Numbered from the stretch's first letter, positions 44,201 to 56,300 are shown. The stretch: 64,000 nucleotides of DNA from Pictodentalium vernedei (GCA_031216915.1 CM062296.1:453406287-453470286); one strand, 5' to 3'. The notes: a model not told the origin generated them from the letters alone. Program-made: numbers and translations.

Positions 44201-44354
44201 ATTCACTAGGAAGGAGATATTTACAATCGGTAACGTTGTATATAGATGGGGAATCACCAGCTGTGTTGGACATGTTGGTCATCTCGTTCATGAGATAATT
44301 AAAGTCGAAGTTAGAATCAGTCTGGATCCCGTCCAAATTAATACTACCCGCCAT
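41229..44354 (-). pseudogene. Non-LTR retrotransposon endonuclease-reverse transcriptase ORF
   Basis: ATG at 44352-44354. The APE-like endonuclease occupies the first third: FHINCQSLNAHWD (44163 region), DFIGLTEV, then after a frameshift near 43845 IIGVIYRPN and TLITGDFNIDLL (43660-43830), and SDHF (near 43508). A linker follows. The reverse transcriptase comes after a second frameshift near 42895: [41 protein letters not shown], then the catalytic FADDT (about 42115). TAG at 41688-41690 interrupts YGIPL/GASKAF; the same frame then runs to 41229. The arrangement fits CR1/L2/Rex1-Jockey-type LINEs, which nick DNA and prime reverse transcription there. Three lesions make this copy inactive. Length is about 1040 codons. 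Confidence 0.95.
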
Positions 44355-45640
44355 GATTTACAAACATTCCATCAGCAACACCAAAGCACAGATGCATGAA
44401 GGAGACCTGAAGATTCATAAATAATTTTGACAATTCATTTTGTGGCTGGAAAGAAACATCAACAGGAGTTATAACAGAGTAATATAAAGTGTGTAAATGA
44501 AGATAATCTTTCTCATTGCATTGGTTTAATGTGATCAAAAAGAGGGTAGAGAGAGAAGTAAACAAAGATATTCCACAGAAAACGGAATTCATCATTCCGT
44601 TTTATTGTAAGACGTCGTCATTTAGTCCCTAGCTAACTTATAAACAAAACAAGTCGTTTATATTAACGGTGGTTACGACAAACCAACATGGCATAAAACT
44701 GAATACATTTGTAAGGGTTCATCTGAAACCCCTTTCCCCGGGTTCGGGGCCATGCACACATACACACAAGATATACTTAATAAACGTGCTATGATGATAA
44801 TGGACTGTCAAACTAATCTGTCCAAGCAGACAGTCAGTGGATCAGTTAGATAATATAATACACAATTTATCAGCACCTAGCAAATATGTTGTGAATAAAT
44901 TTGTAAGGGTTCAACAAGAGGGTAGAGAGAGAAGTAAACAAAGATATTCCACAGAAAACGGAATTCATTATTCCGTTTTATTGCAAGACGTCGTCATTTA
45001 GTCCCTAGCTAACTTATAAACAAAACAAAACGTTTATACTAACGGTGGTTACGACAAAACAACATGGCATAAAACTGAATAAATGTGTAAGGGTTCATCT
45101 GAAACCCTTTTCCCAAGGTTCGGGCCCATGCACACATACACACAAGATATACTTAATAAACGTGCTATGATGATAATGGACTGTTAAACTAATCTGTCTG
45201 AGTAGACAGTCAGTGGATCAGTTGGATAATATAATGCACAATTTATCAGCACATAGCAAACATGTTATGAATAAATTTATAAGGGTTCATCAGAAACCCA
45301 TTTCCCCGGGTTCGGGCCCATGCACACATACACACAAGAAATACTTAATAAACGTACTATGATGATAATGGACTGTCACACTAATCTGTCTAAGTAAACA
45401 GTCAGTGGATCAGTTAGATAAAATAATACACAATTTATCAGCACATAGCAAACATGTTGTGATAAAAACAGACGATCAAACTAATCAGTCAAAGTATGTG
45501 GTCAGCGGATCAATTGGATAATTTAATACACAATTCACCACACTCCCCGATAATAATGTGACGATAAACGGGCAGTCAAACTAAACTGTCAAAATATACG
45601 GTCAGTGGGTCAGTCGTATAACATAATACAGTTCACCAGC
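44355..45640 (-). repeat. Tandem monomers upstream of the LINE ORF (putative 5' UTR)
   Basis: GAGGGTAGAGAGAGAAGTAA begins units at 44542 and 44918 (period 376). A third, shorter repeat of GTAAGGGTTCAT...GTTCGGGCCCATGCACACAT starts near 45278. More diverged pieces (GTCAGTGGATCAGTTGGATA and variants) run to 45640. They lie directly upstream of the minus-strand LINE start. Tandem 5' UTR monomers carrying promoter activity are known for mouse L1; the same role here is inference. Confidence 0.75.
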
Positions 45641-46180
45641 ACGATTGCGTGAAGATGTCAACGCGATGACGAGTTGAAAAGAGAGAGAGAGAGACAAAAA
45701 AGTGACATTCCGTGCACATGGACATTTAAAAAGTTCCCCTTCGTATTGATGGGGGAGTTTCATGTCTGATCGATTTATTTGTTCCGAAGTATATTTCTAA
45801 AGGATTTAAAAAAAACCAATGATTGTGATGCATTATTCGTATTTATCTGATATTAAGGTGGTTTACATTAGGCAGAGATGAAGGTCAGTCAATATTATCG
45901 TGGTTTTCAAATACATGGATGGAAATAATTTGACTGAAAGAAAGGAAAAACGTCAGAGAGATATTTATTTTTAACTTAATCTTGAGTGTATGTGTGTTGG
46001 GGTGGACTGGTCAACTGGATGTGGTGAGCGGGGAAAAGGAAAATAGTGGCAACTAAACTACAGTATCGAAACAAAGACAAGGATATATTTATCTGAAATA
46101 TTGCGATTTCTCAATATTCTTAGGTGGGTTGATGTTAGTGGGGTGGAGTCTATAAAGTCCAGTTTCCATGTAGAATTATC
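45641..46180. other. No gene; (GA)n microsatellite
   Basis: A short GAGAGAGAGAGAGA run lies at 45681-45694. The rest is unassigned and AT-rich. Confidence 0.5.
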
Positions 46181-46589
46181 TATAACTAGTCGAGTGCTAG
46201 ATTATTTAAGATATTTAACATTTGTTTCCAGAGTTTGTCCTATTATATCCTACTGGAGAGTGCCAGTAGGCAAATGAAATAGGAATATGCATGTCGGACT
46301 ACAGTAGGCATACTCGCTTTTCCTTAACTTGTTAACATCCTCACTATATACAATTGGGAAAGAACGAAAAATATGAGAACTTCTTAGAATATTACCTCCA
46401 CATTGCCCCTTAACAGAATATTGGAAGATGCTAACAGAATGAATGCTAGATTTTATTTGAAAATTTACATTTCTTTCTCCAGATTCGCTCTATTACAAAT
46501 TGCCGGAGGATGCCAGCAGACACCATCCAGCAATTTTCAAAAGAGCAAAACTTCATCGATCGAATTTTATGGACAAAGAATATGAAAAC

Positions 46590-46665
46590 TAAATAATATG
46601 GATATTGCAGCAGGTAATATGGAAACTGCAACGGGTAATATGGAACCTGCAGCAGGTATAGTCAT
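46590..46665. repeat. ~18-bp minisatellite inside the satellite, block 1
   Basis: AATATGGA(A/T)..TGCAGCAGGT copies. The block with its flanks is duplicated at 48170-48262, showing a higher-order duplication of about 1.6 kb. Confidence 0.85.
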
Positions 46666-46732
46666 TAGTTTCTGTTTACTCTGAGGTGAGAACAATGAAT
46701 ATGGAGACAATACCAGGCACACTCACGTTTTG

Positions 46733-46984
46733 TTAACCCTTTACCTAACATGAAAAGCAGACGACACTTGCAAAAATAATTCTTGAATAACTAATTTTTT
46801 TCATTTTTTGTCTCAAAAACATAGGTTATGACCCCTCGTTGGAACGAGCTCGACGAGCTCGTTCCAACGAGGGGTCATAACCTATGTTTATGAGACAAAA
46901 AATGAAAAAAATAATGAAAATTAACAGGCGATTTTTGAGAATCGCGCTGGCCGGTTTTGGCCGTTACGTTGGGTAAAGGGTTAA
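46733..46984. mobile_element. Complete TTAA MITE (piggyBac-like) in the satellite
   Basis: TTAA at 46733-46736 and 46981-46984. The ends are inverted: CCCTTTACCTAAC and GTTGGGTAAAGGG. The centre is a long palindrome (GTTATGACCCCTCGTTGGAA...TTCCAACGAGGGGTCATAAC). The satellite copy at 48334-48337 has a single TTAA in the same context (CACTCACGTTTTGTTAACTG), i.e. an empty site. TTAA duplication with CCCT-type ends is characteristic of piggyBac-family elements. No transposase is carried. Confidence 0.95.
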
Positions 46985-48169
46985 CTGATTGAGTGCTTGA
47001 TTTTTAATTGCCAACAGGCACCCTCCAATATACAATATAAATACTACAACAGGAATACTCACAATCACATTCCTCTAACTGGTTGAGTGCTAGGAAATTT
47101 TGATTGCCAACATTTGTTCCACGCAGCATTGTTTCTCCAGATTTGCTCTATTACAAACCACTGGAGGATGCCAGCAGATACCCTCCAGTAATTTCTAACA
47201 GAGGAAAACTTCATCGATCGAATTTTATTAGATTGCGGTTCTCCATGAGAAATGAACAGGGAATATAAAAACTACAACAGAAATACTCACAATCACATTC
47301 CTCTAACTGGATGAGTGCTTGAATATTTTGGTTGTCAACATTTGTTCCACGAAACATTTGTTTCTCCAGATATGCTCTATTACAAATTACTGGAGGATGC
47401 CAGCAGGCACCCTCCAGCAATTTCCAACGGAGCGAAACTTTATCGATCAAATTTTATTAGATTTTGGTTCTGCATAAGAAATGAACAGGGAATATAAAAA
47501 CTACAACAGAAATACTCACAATCACATTCCTCTAACTGGTTGAGTGCTACATGTAGAATATTTTGATTGTCAACATTTGTTCCACGAAGCATTTGTTTCT
47601 CCAGATTTGTTCTATTACAAATTACTGGAGGATTCCAGCAGACACCCTCCTGTAACCTCCAACAGAGCGAAACTTTATCGATCGAATTTTATTAGATTTT
47701 GGTTCACTATGAGAAATGAACAGGGAATATAAAAACTAAAACAGAAATACTCACAATCACATTCCTCTAACTGGTTGAGTGCTAGAATATTTTGATTGTC
47801 AACATTTGTTCCACGAAACATTTGTTTCTCTAGATTTGTTCTATTACAAATTACTGGAGGATGCCAGTAGACACCCTCTTGCACCCACCAACAGAGCGAA
47901 ACTTTATCGATCGAATTTTATTAGATTTTGGTTCACCATGAGAAATGAACAGGGAATATAAATACTACAACAGAAATACTCACAATCACATTCCTCTAAC
48001 TGGTTGAGTGCTAGAATATTTTGATTGTCAACATTTGTTCCACGAAACATTTGTTTCTCCAGATTTGCTCTATTAGAAATATCTGGAGGATGCCAGTAGA
48101 CACCCTCCAGTAATTTCCAACAGAGCAAAACTTCATCGATCGAATTTTATGGACAAAGAATATGAAAAC

Positions 48170-48262
48170 TAAATAATACGGATACTGCAGCAGGTAATAC
48201 GGATACTGCAGCAGGTAATATGGAACCTGCAGCAGGTAATATGGAACCTGCAGCAGGTATAG
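48170..48262. repeat. ~18-bp minisatellite, block 2
   Basis: Four copies of (G)GA(T/A)(A/C)CTGCAGCAGGTAATA. Partner of 46590-46665 with one or two extra copies. The flank downstream holds the empty MITE site at 48334. Confidence 0.9.
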
Positions 48263-50460
48263 TCATTAGTTTCTGTTTACTCTGAGGTGAGAACAATGAA
48301 TATGGAGACAATAGCAGGCACACTCACGTTTTGTTAACTGATGTGCTTGAACAGGGAAATTAAAAACTACCACAGGAATACTCACAAACAGTAGTCACCC
48401 TCCAGTAATTTCCAACAGAGCAAAACTTCATCGATTGAATTTTATTAGATTTTGGTTCTCCATGAGAAATGAACAGGGAATATAAAAACTACAACAGGAT
48501 TACTCACAATCACATTCCTAACTGGTTGGGTGCTAGACTATTTTGATTGTCAATACTTGTTCCATGAAACATTTGTTTCTCTAGATTTGCTCTATTACTA
48601 ACTACTGGAGGATGTCAGTAGACACCCTCCAGTAATTTCCAACAGAACAAAACTTCATCGATCAAGTTTTATTAGATTTTGGTTCTCCATGAGAAATGAA
48701 CAGGGAATATAAAAACTACAACAGGAGTACTCACAATCACATTCCTCTAACTGGTGGAGTGCTACAATATATTGATTGTCAACATTTGTTCCACGAAACA
48801 TTTGTTTATCCAGATTTGCTCTATTAGAAATTACTGGAGGATGCCAGTAGACGCCCTTCAGGAATCCCCAAATAGACCAAAACTTCATCGATCGAATTTT
48901 ATTAGATTTTGGTTCTCCATGAGAAATGAACAGTGAATATAAAAACTACAACATGAATACTCACAATCACATTCCTCTGACTGGTCGTGTGCTAGAATAT
49001 TTTGATTTTCAATACTTGTTCCATGAAACATTTGTTTCTCTAGATTTGCTCTATTACAAATTACTGGAGGATGTCAGTAGACACCCTCCAGTAATTTCTA
49101 TCGAATTTTATTAGATTTTGGTTCTACATGAGAAATGAACAGGGAATATAAAAACTACAACAGGAATAATCACAATCACATTCCTCTAACTGGTTGAGTG
49201 CTAGAATATTTTAATTGTCAACATTTGTTCCACGGAATATTTGTTTCTCCAGATTTGCTCTATTACAAATTACTGGAGGATGCCAGCAGACACCCTCCAG
49301 TAATTTCCAACAGAGCAAACCTTCATCGATTGAATTTTATTAGATTTTGGTACTCAATGAGAAATGAACAGGAGATAGAAAAACTACAACAGGAATACTC
49401 ACAATCACATTCCTCCAACTGGTTGAGTGCTAGAATATTTTAATTGTCAACATTTGTTCCACGGAATATTTGTTCCTCCAGATTTGCTCTATTACAAATT
49501 ACTGGAGGATGCCAGCAGACACCCTCCAGTAATTTCCAACAGAGCAAACCTTCATCGATTGAATTTTATTAGATTTTGGTTCTCCATGAGAAAAGAACAG
49601 GGAATATAAAAACTACAACATGAATACTCACAATCACATTCTTCTAACTGGTTGGGTGCTAGAATATTTTGATTATGAATACTTGTTCCATGAAACATTT
49701 GTTTCTCTAGATTTGCTCTATTACAAATTACTGGAGGATGTCAGTAGACACCCTCCGGTAATTTCTAACAGAACAAAACTTCATCGATTGAATTTTATTA
49801 GATTTTGGTTCTCCATGAGAAATGAACAGGGAATACAACAACTACAACAGGAATACTCACATCACATTCCTCTAACTGGTTGAGTGCTAGAATCTTTTGA
49901 TTGTCAACATTTGTTTATCCAGATTTGCTCAATTACAAATCACTGGAAGATGCCAGTAGACACCCTCCAGTAATTTCCAACAGAACAAAACTTCATCGAT
50001 TGAATTTAATCAGATTTTGGTTCACCATGAGAAATGAACAGGGAACATAAAAACTAAAACAGAAATACTCACAATCACATTCCTGTAACTGGTTGAGTGC
50101 TAGAATATTTTGATTGTCAACATTTGTTCCACGAAACATTTGTTTCTCCAGATCCATTTTATTACATATTACTGGAGGATGCCAGTAGACACCCTCCAGT
50201 AACTTCCAACAGAGCGAAACTTTATGGATCGAATTTTATTAGATTTTGGTTCTCCATGAGAAATGAACAGGGAATATAAAAACTACAATAGAAATACTCA
50301 CAATCACATTCCTCTAACTGGTTGAGTGCTAGAATATGTTGGTTGTCAACATTTGTTCCACGAAACATTTGTTTCTCCAGGTTTGCTTTATTACAAATTA
50401 CTGGAGGATGCCAGCAGACACCCTCCAGTAATTTCCAATAGATCATTTTGGTTCTCCATG

Positions 50461-50704
50461 ATTGAATTTTATTAGATTATGGTTCTCCATGAGAAGTGAA
50501 CAGGGAGCAATGAATTGAACATTTTGGTTCTCCATGATTAAATTTTATTCTCAATCAATACAATTTTTAACTCGTTTAATTCGTTTAAAAATATCACACT
50601 TATCAGAGGAACAACCAAGTATATACTTGTACTTATCAGTTCAATATTCTTCACAAAATATCATGTTTATCTCTTATGTTTGAGATATATGATAGTGAGA
50701 AGGA
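50461..50704. other. Array edge and AT-rich spacer
   Basis: Broken satellite words (TTTTGGTTCTCCATGATT) persist to about 50540. Nothing follows to 50704. Confidence 0.5.
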
Positions 50705-50993
50705 TTAATGTCTATCAGAGTCCGATTCCTTGTCGAGATTTTCCTTTTCGAGATTTTGTTCTTCATTCAGTGTTGACAAACGCCGAACAGTCTCATCCTT
50801 GAATTTCACGAATAGAGTACCGTCATGGGCCCAAGTCTGAATAAGTTTATCTTTCACAAGACCACGACATCTCCTGGCCAGATATGATCTTGTTGCAGTC
50901 AAATGCTCATTCACAAAAAGACGACCTGTATTGTGGGCCGTCTTAAGTTTTCTTCGAGCCCAATAGAACCAGTCGCCTAATTTTGGACCTTAC
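50705..50993 (-). pseudogene. LINE ORF1 C-terminal domain (baculovirus FP-like) fragment
   Basis: Minus-strand frame, open from about 50993 to a stop at 50705. It reads ...GDWFYWARRKLKTAH, LFVNEHLTATRSYLARRC, then QTWAHDGTLFVKFKD and an acidic tail. The pattern '(I/L)FVNE-x-LT-x-x-R-x-x-L ... TW-x-x-x-G-x-(I/L)FVK' is the C-terminal domain found in LINE ORF1 proteins that resemble the baculovirus FP protein. These act as nucleic-acid-binding chaperones for the element RNA. There is no start in this fragment and no coiled coil or zinc finger is present. It is a stranded piece between repeats, not clearly part of either LINE here. Confidence 0.65.
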
Positions 50994-52850
50994 TCTGAAA
51001 TAGAGGTACCGCAACTCAAAGTCCTCACATTTGGTGGATGGTCTCGAAGTGAAGTTATTCAGTCAGCCAGGATCTGCCTCGTTGCAACTTGTGTGAAGGT
51101 ACCTACGGGCGCCTTCCCATTAAATGCAGCAGGTTTCTTAAACTGATCGAGGACCGGATGCCCAATTTTGGGCCTTACTCTGAAATACAGGTACCGCAAC
51201 TCAAAGTCCTCACATTTGGTTGATGGTCTCTAAGTGAAGTTATTCAGTCAGACAGGATCTGCCTCGTTGCAACTTATGTGAGAGTGCCTATGGGCGCCTT
51301 CCCATGAAATGCAGCAGGGCAAAGACTTGCGAAATTATCCAGTCTGTCAGGATCTGCCTCGTTGCGAGTTGTGAGGGAGTTCATGCGGGTGCTCTCCCAT
51401 GGATCGAACAAATTTTGACAGTCTCTTAAAGTTAATTATCCAATCTGTCAGAATCTGCCTCGTTGCAATTTATGGGAGAGTGCCTACGGGCACTTTCCCA
51501 TGTGTTGCGACGTGGCATAAACTTGTGAACACATTTTGACAGTCCATCTGGCAGCCAGGCATAATTTGGCACGCTACCAGCATCATCATAGTAGCCAACA
51601 TTCCCCCCACACACCCCAAAAAAGAAAAGGTGTGATCTGTTATAAGTTATTGGAGAGTGTCGCCAGGTACTCTCTAGTGGTTCCAAACAAAATGAATCTC
51701 CATTATGGAAGAGTGCCTACGGGCGCTTTCCCACGGATTGCGGCTGGGCAGAAATCCGTGAACACATTTTGACAGCCCACTTGACAGTCAGCCATAAATT
51801 GGCACTCTACCAGGGAAAATTACCAGAGTGGCCAACACTTAAACCCACCCCCCCCCCCCCCAAAAAAAAAATAAAAAATTCGATTTATTGCGAGTTGTTG
51901 GAGAGTGTCTTACTCTGAAATACAGGTGCCGCAATTCAAAGTCCTCACATTTGGTGGATGGTCTCCATATGCCCTTCGAAGTGAAGTTATTCAGTCTGCC
52001 AGGATCTGCCTCGCTGCAATTTATGGGAGAGTGCCTGCGGGCGCCTTCCCATAGATTGCAGCGGGGCAAAGACTTGTGAAATTATCCAGTCTGTCAGGAT
52101 CTGCCTCGTTGCGAATTGTGAGGGAGTGCATGCGGGTGCTCTCCCATGGATTGAACAAATTTTGACAGTCCCTTAAAGTTAATTATCCAATCTGTCAGGA
52201 TGCGTTGCAACGTGGCATAAACTTGTGAACACATTTTGACAGTCCATCTGGCAGCCAGGCATAATTTGTCATGCTACCGGCGTCATCATAGTGACCAACA
52301 TCACCCCCCCCCCCCCGAAATCTGATCTGTTATAAGTTATTGGAGAGTGTCGCCAGGTACCCTCTAGTGGTTCCAAACAAAGTGAATCTCCGTTATGGAA
52401 GTGTGCTTACGGGCGCTTTCCCACGGACTGCGGCAGGGCAGAAATCAGTGAATACATCTTGACAGTCCACCTGACAGTCAGCCATAATTTGGCACTCTAC
52501 CTGGGAAAATTACCTTAGTGGCCAAGTGGCCAACACTTCCCCTACCCCCCCCCCCCCCCTCCGAATCTGATTTGTTGCGAGTTGTTGGAGAGTGTCTCCG
52601 GATACTCTCTCTAGTGGTCCCAAACAAAGCGAATCCCTATTGAGCAAATATTATTCGCCTCTGGATCAGTACGAATCATGACTCTAAAACAATAAGACTG
52701 CATTAGGACTTACTCACTTTTCTTTAACCGAACGAGGACCGGATGCACATCTTTGGGCTTTACTCTGAAATACAAGTACCGCAATTCTTTGGACCTTAGT
52801 CTAAAATTAGGGTACCGCAACTTAAAGTTCTCACATGTTGTGCATGGCCT
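50994..52850. repeat. Composite hairpin repeat, locus 3
   Basis: Repeats b and c alternate (TCTGAAATA.AGGTACCGCAA; CAGGATCTGCCTCGTTGC; GTGGGAGAGTGCC...CTTCCCAT), followed by type a units with poly-C. The type a hairpins TTATTGGAGAGTGTCGCCAG/GTACTCTCTAG lie near 51648 and 52338, and TTGTTGGAGAGTGTCTCCGG near 52576. Poly-C tracts sit at about 51847-51860, 52305-52316 and 52546-52559, the same relative slot as at 20.7-21.8 kb. Two large sub-blocks (about 51300-51860 and 52070-52560) are a further direct duplication. Confidence 0.9.
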
Positions 52851-53367
52851 CTAGCAGAAATTCCCTACCACCCATTGCCAAAGGAATCGACCAAATTCTA
52901 CAAACCCAGCAGTGGGTGGTAATAAAAAAACTTCACTTAACTGTATCTTTCTTTGCCTATCACGGACCACAGCCTGTGACCCCCACTGATATGAGCCTGT
53001 TGAACTCATTCCAGTGAGTGCCATGGGATGTGATTGGGTGAAAATCGACGATCTTGGAAAATGAAATGGTACCGTCCCCGGCAAACTGCACCAGTTCGGA
53101 AATAAGAGGTATTCCAGCTAATCAAAAAACAAACTATAAGCCGATATCACACCCCCCCCCCCCCAACCCACCCAGAATATGTGTATAGCATATCTAATCT
53201 TATTACAAACTGTATGTACTTGTTACTTCATAACAGTTACTTCTGTTTTTCCTCTCATCCTCTTCAAATACTGCCACTCACTCGCAACCAACCTGTATCA
53301 AAAATACTAACTGCATTCCACGGCACCTCGGCGGGCCCTTTTTCCACCTGTTATCCAGACTTGAATC
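52851..53367. other. Spacer, degenerate MITE piece and poly-C before the plus LINE
   Basis: GACCCCCACTGATATGAGCC...GAACTCATTCCAGTGAG (52978-53018) looks like a worn central palindrome of the TTAA MITE family. A poly-C tract lies at 53151-53164. The last 200 bp may be the LINE 5' UTR. Confidence 0.45.
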
Positions 53368-56300
53368 ATGGGTATTAGCATCGAGCAACACAGGACGGCA
53401 GTCGGTTTGCACAACAATCTCCTCGTGTACAGGTACCGTGTGACGATTAAAGCAGGTGGACCTCAGCATCGTGTGACGATTCGTATCGTAAATGTCCGTT
53501 TCACGCTGGTTCTGAGCGTCTGGGCATCATTCTCTGTCGACATCGAAGTTAATCCAGGGCCATCCCAAACTGGGGCAGCAGACGTAAGTAGTATTTCTAT
53601 ACTCAATAATAACATCAGAAGCATCAGGAATAAGCTTAATCATATTACAGACGGCATTGATGATTTCGACATTATCTGTTTTACCGAAACGCACCTCGAT
53701 CCCAGCTTTAATTCCAGCAACGTGTTGATCCCTAATTACCCCCCATTAGTTAGAAATGATAGGAACCAACATGGTGGCGGTGTCACGGTTTATTTCTCAA
53801 AATAAATTTATGCCAAACGTTTACCTGAACTAGAATTTGACCAGTCGGTCCTATGGTTTGAGATTACCTCAAAACGCAAGTTTCTGCTCTGCCTGGCATA
53901 CCGATCGGTTCAGTTCTCTACCAATGACTACTGGGAGAAGCTCGAAGGAGCCATTGAAGAGTCAATCAGCATAAATCCGTCCCTGATGATTACCGGAGAT
54001 TTAAATAGCGACCTTCTTAACCCTTCTAGTCGATTAAACGAAATTATAAACTTTTACAACCTACAAAACGTTATTGAACAGCCGACTCGTGTAACGCCAA
54101 ACTCAAGTACTTTATTAGACCCAATAATAGTTAGTGATAATGTTGTGATTTTGAACTTAGAAGTTCACGAACTTGGTGTTTCCGACCACAAAGCTGTATC
54201 AGCTGTCATAGAGACTGAAACCGCACAGCCCGAAACGAAAATGCGACAGATCTGGAATTATAACAGGGCAGATTTCCCCAAAATGAATAATTTGATTTTC
54301 GAAACAGACTGGTCTTTCCTCTCAGACACGACTACCCCTGATATGTCATACCATAAATTTGCATCCAAATTTTTAAATATTGCTAGAGAATGTATTCCAT
54401 CTTATAACGTAGTTATCCGTTCCCCCATGATAAACCCTGGTTTGAGACGGCTCTTCGCCGGGAAATTCGCCATAGAGACCGTTTACGGAAACGAATTCTG
54501 AAAAATCCAAACCCACGAATAATTGAAAAATACAAACATGCCCGAAACAAAGTAAATAACATGAAAAAGAAGGCTAAATCCTTCTATTTGTCAAAATTAG
54601 ATACTTCACTTTCAGTAAGTAGAAACCCTAAAGACTTCTGACACACTGTTAAACAGTTACTGAATAATTTTGAAAGTAAGCCTTTTGTCCCTTTTCTTAA
54701 CCATAAAGACAATGCGGGTAGTCCAGTTATGGTAACAGATGACAAAGAAAAAATTGACTTGCTCAACAAAACATTTTTGTCAAATAGTAAGATAAATGCC
54801 GACGGACATAGTTTACCTGCTTTTAGAAGCAAGTGTTCTGAGAGTCTCTCTGAGATAGACTTCTCTGAAGATGAAGTGACTCGAATCCTAGGCAAACTGG
54901 ATACCAAAAAAGCAACTGGACATGATGGCATTAGTAATCGCATGCTTAAAGAAACCAAAGCCACAATATGCAAGCCTTTGGTTCAGTTATTTAGGCTTTC
55001 TTTTTCTTCTTGTGTCTACCCATTGGAATGGAAGCTGGCAACTGTCGTACCTATATTTAAAAAGGGAGACACACACGACCCCAATAATTATAGACCTATT
55101 TCTCTACTAAGCTGTGTCAGTAAAGTTATGGAGAGGATTGTTTTTAACCAAATGTACGAATATTGTTGTGTCAACAATTTACTTTTTAAATACCAGTCTG
55201 GCTTTCTACCCCAAAATAGCACCGTCTATCAGCTCATCGAAATACATCATAATCTCTGCTTAGCCTTTGATAGGAACCAGTTTTCACTTGGAGTATTCTG
55301 CGACGTATCAAAAGCATTCGATGGGGTTTGGCACAAAGTGTTAATTTACAAACTGAGACAAAACAGTATATCTGGCCCACTCCTTGAGTGGACCAAAAGC
55401 TATTTATCTGATCGTAAACAAAGGGTAACTGTTAACTCAACTCCCTCTGAGTACTTACCTGTTAATTACGGTGTTCCCCAGGGATCCGTCTTAGGACCCT
55501 TCCTCTTCCTTTTTTCATAAATGACATTTCTGAAAATTTAAATGCACCGGATGCTTGTAGACTATTTGCGGATGATACAAGTATAACAGAAACTGGATTT
55601 GAACTGGACGATATTGTTTCAAAGTGTAATGAAAACCTTGCGACCGTTTCCGAATGGTCAAATGCATGGTTTGCTACATTTAACCCTTCAAAAACTGAAA
55701 CTGTTTTATTCACCAAAAAACGTGTTAATGTAAGCAGTGTGGTAATGTTTGGTGACACGCCACTAGAAATGGAAAAGTCTCACATCCACCTCGGCCTATC
55801 TTTACAGGGGACTTAAACTGGAATGTCCAAATTAATAGATTATGCCAAAAGGCTAATTCCAGGCTGTCTCAGTTACGAAAATTAAAGTATATTCTAGGTC
55901 GAAAAAGCCTGGAAACGTTATACAAATCATTCATACTCCCTATCGTAGAATACGCCGATGTGGTGTGGGCCGGTGCGCCCGACTACCAACTTACCAAATT
56001 GGATAGAATCCACGCGGATGCAGCGAGAATAATATCCGGTCTAACGAGATCAACCCCCGTATCTGCTCTATTTGCAGAACTTGGTTGGGAAACCCTTGCG
56101 CAGAGACGTCATCTCCACAAAATGAAAACGTTTTCTAAAATCGTAAATAATCAGGCCCCCACATATCTCTCTGACTTATTGCCACGGACCTTCGAGGACA
56201 TTTCCACGTATAGCACCCGGTCGCACACTAATTTTCAATTACCACTTACACACACGGCAACATTTAAGCGTTCATTTATCCCCCATGTATCTCGGAATGG

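Larger units (their letters stand above)
46180..50460. repeat. Satellite array, 16-18 units of ~230 bp with a central hairpin
   Basis: Regular units: CTGGTTGAGTGCTAGAATAT starts near 47770, 48000, 49190, 49420, 49649, 49878 and so on, spaced 229-235 bp. Each contains GTCAACATTTGTTCCACG, CTCCAGATTTGCTCTATTAC, then TTACTGGAGGATGCCAGCAG facing ACACCCTCCAGTAA (a 10-bp stem, CTGGAGG/CCTCCAG core), ATCGATCGAATTTTATTAGA, and CATGAGAAATGAACAGG. Early units (46180-46600) are diverged; the middle and right units are close. Frames of 60-87 codons recur on both strands in phase with the unit. They are repeat by-products, since the period is not a multiple of three. Confidence 0.95.

Noticed and set aside
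46400-50446. Recurrent 60-87-codon frames on both strands through the satellite
   Set aside because: They repeat with the ~230-bp unit, appear on both strands, and shift phase between units. This is what a repeat lacking stops gives, not a gene family.
46180-50460. CRISPR-like array
   Set aside because: Units of about 230 bp without unique spacers, in eukaryotic DNA; it is a satellite.
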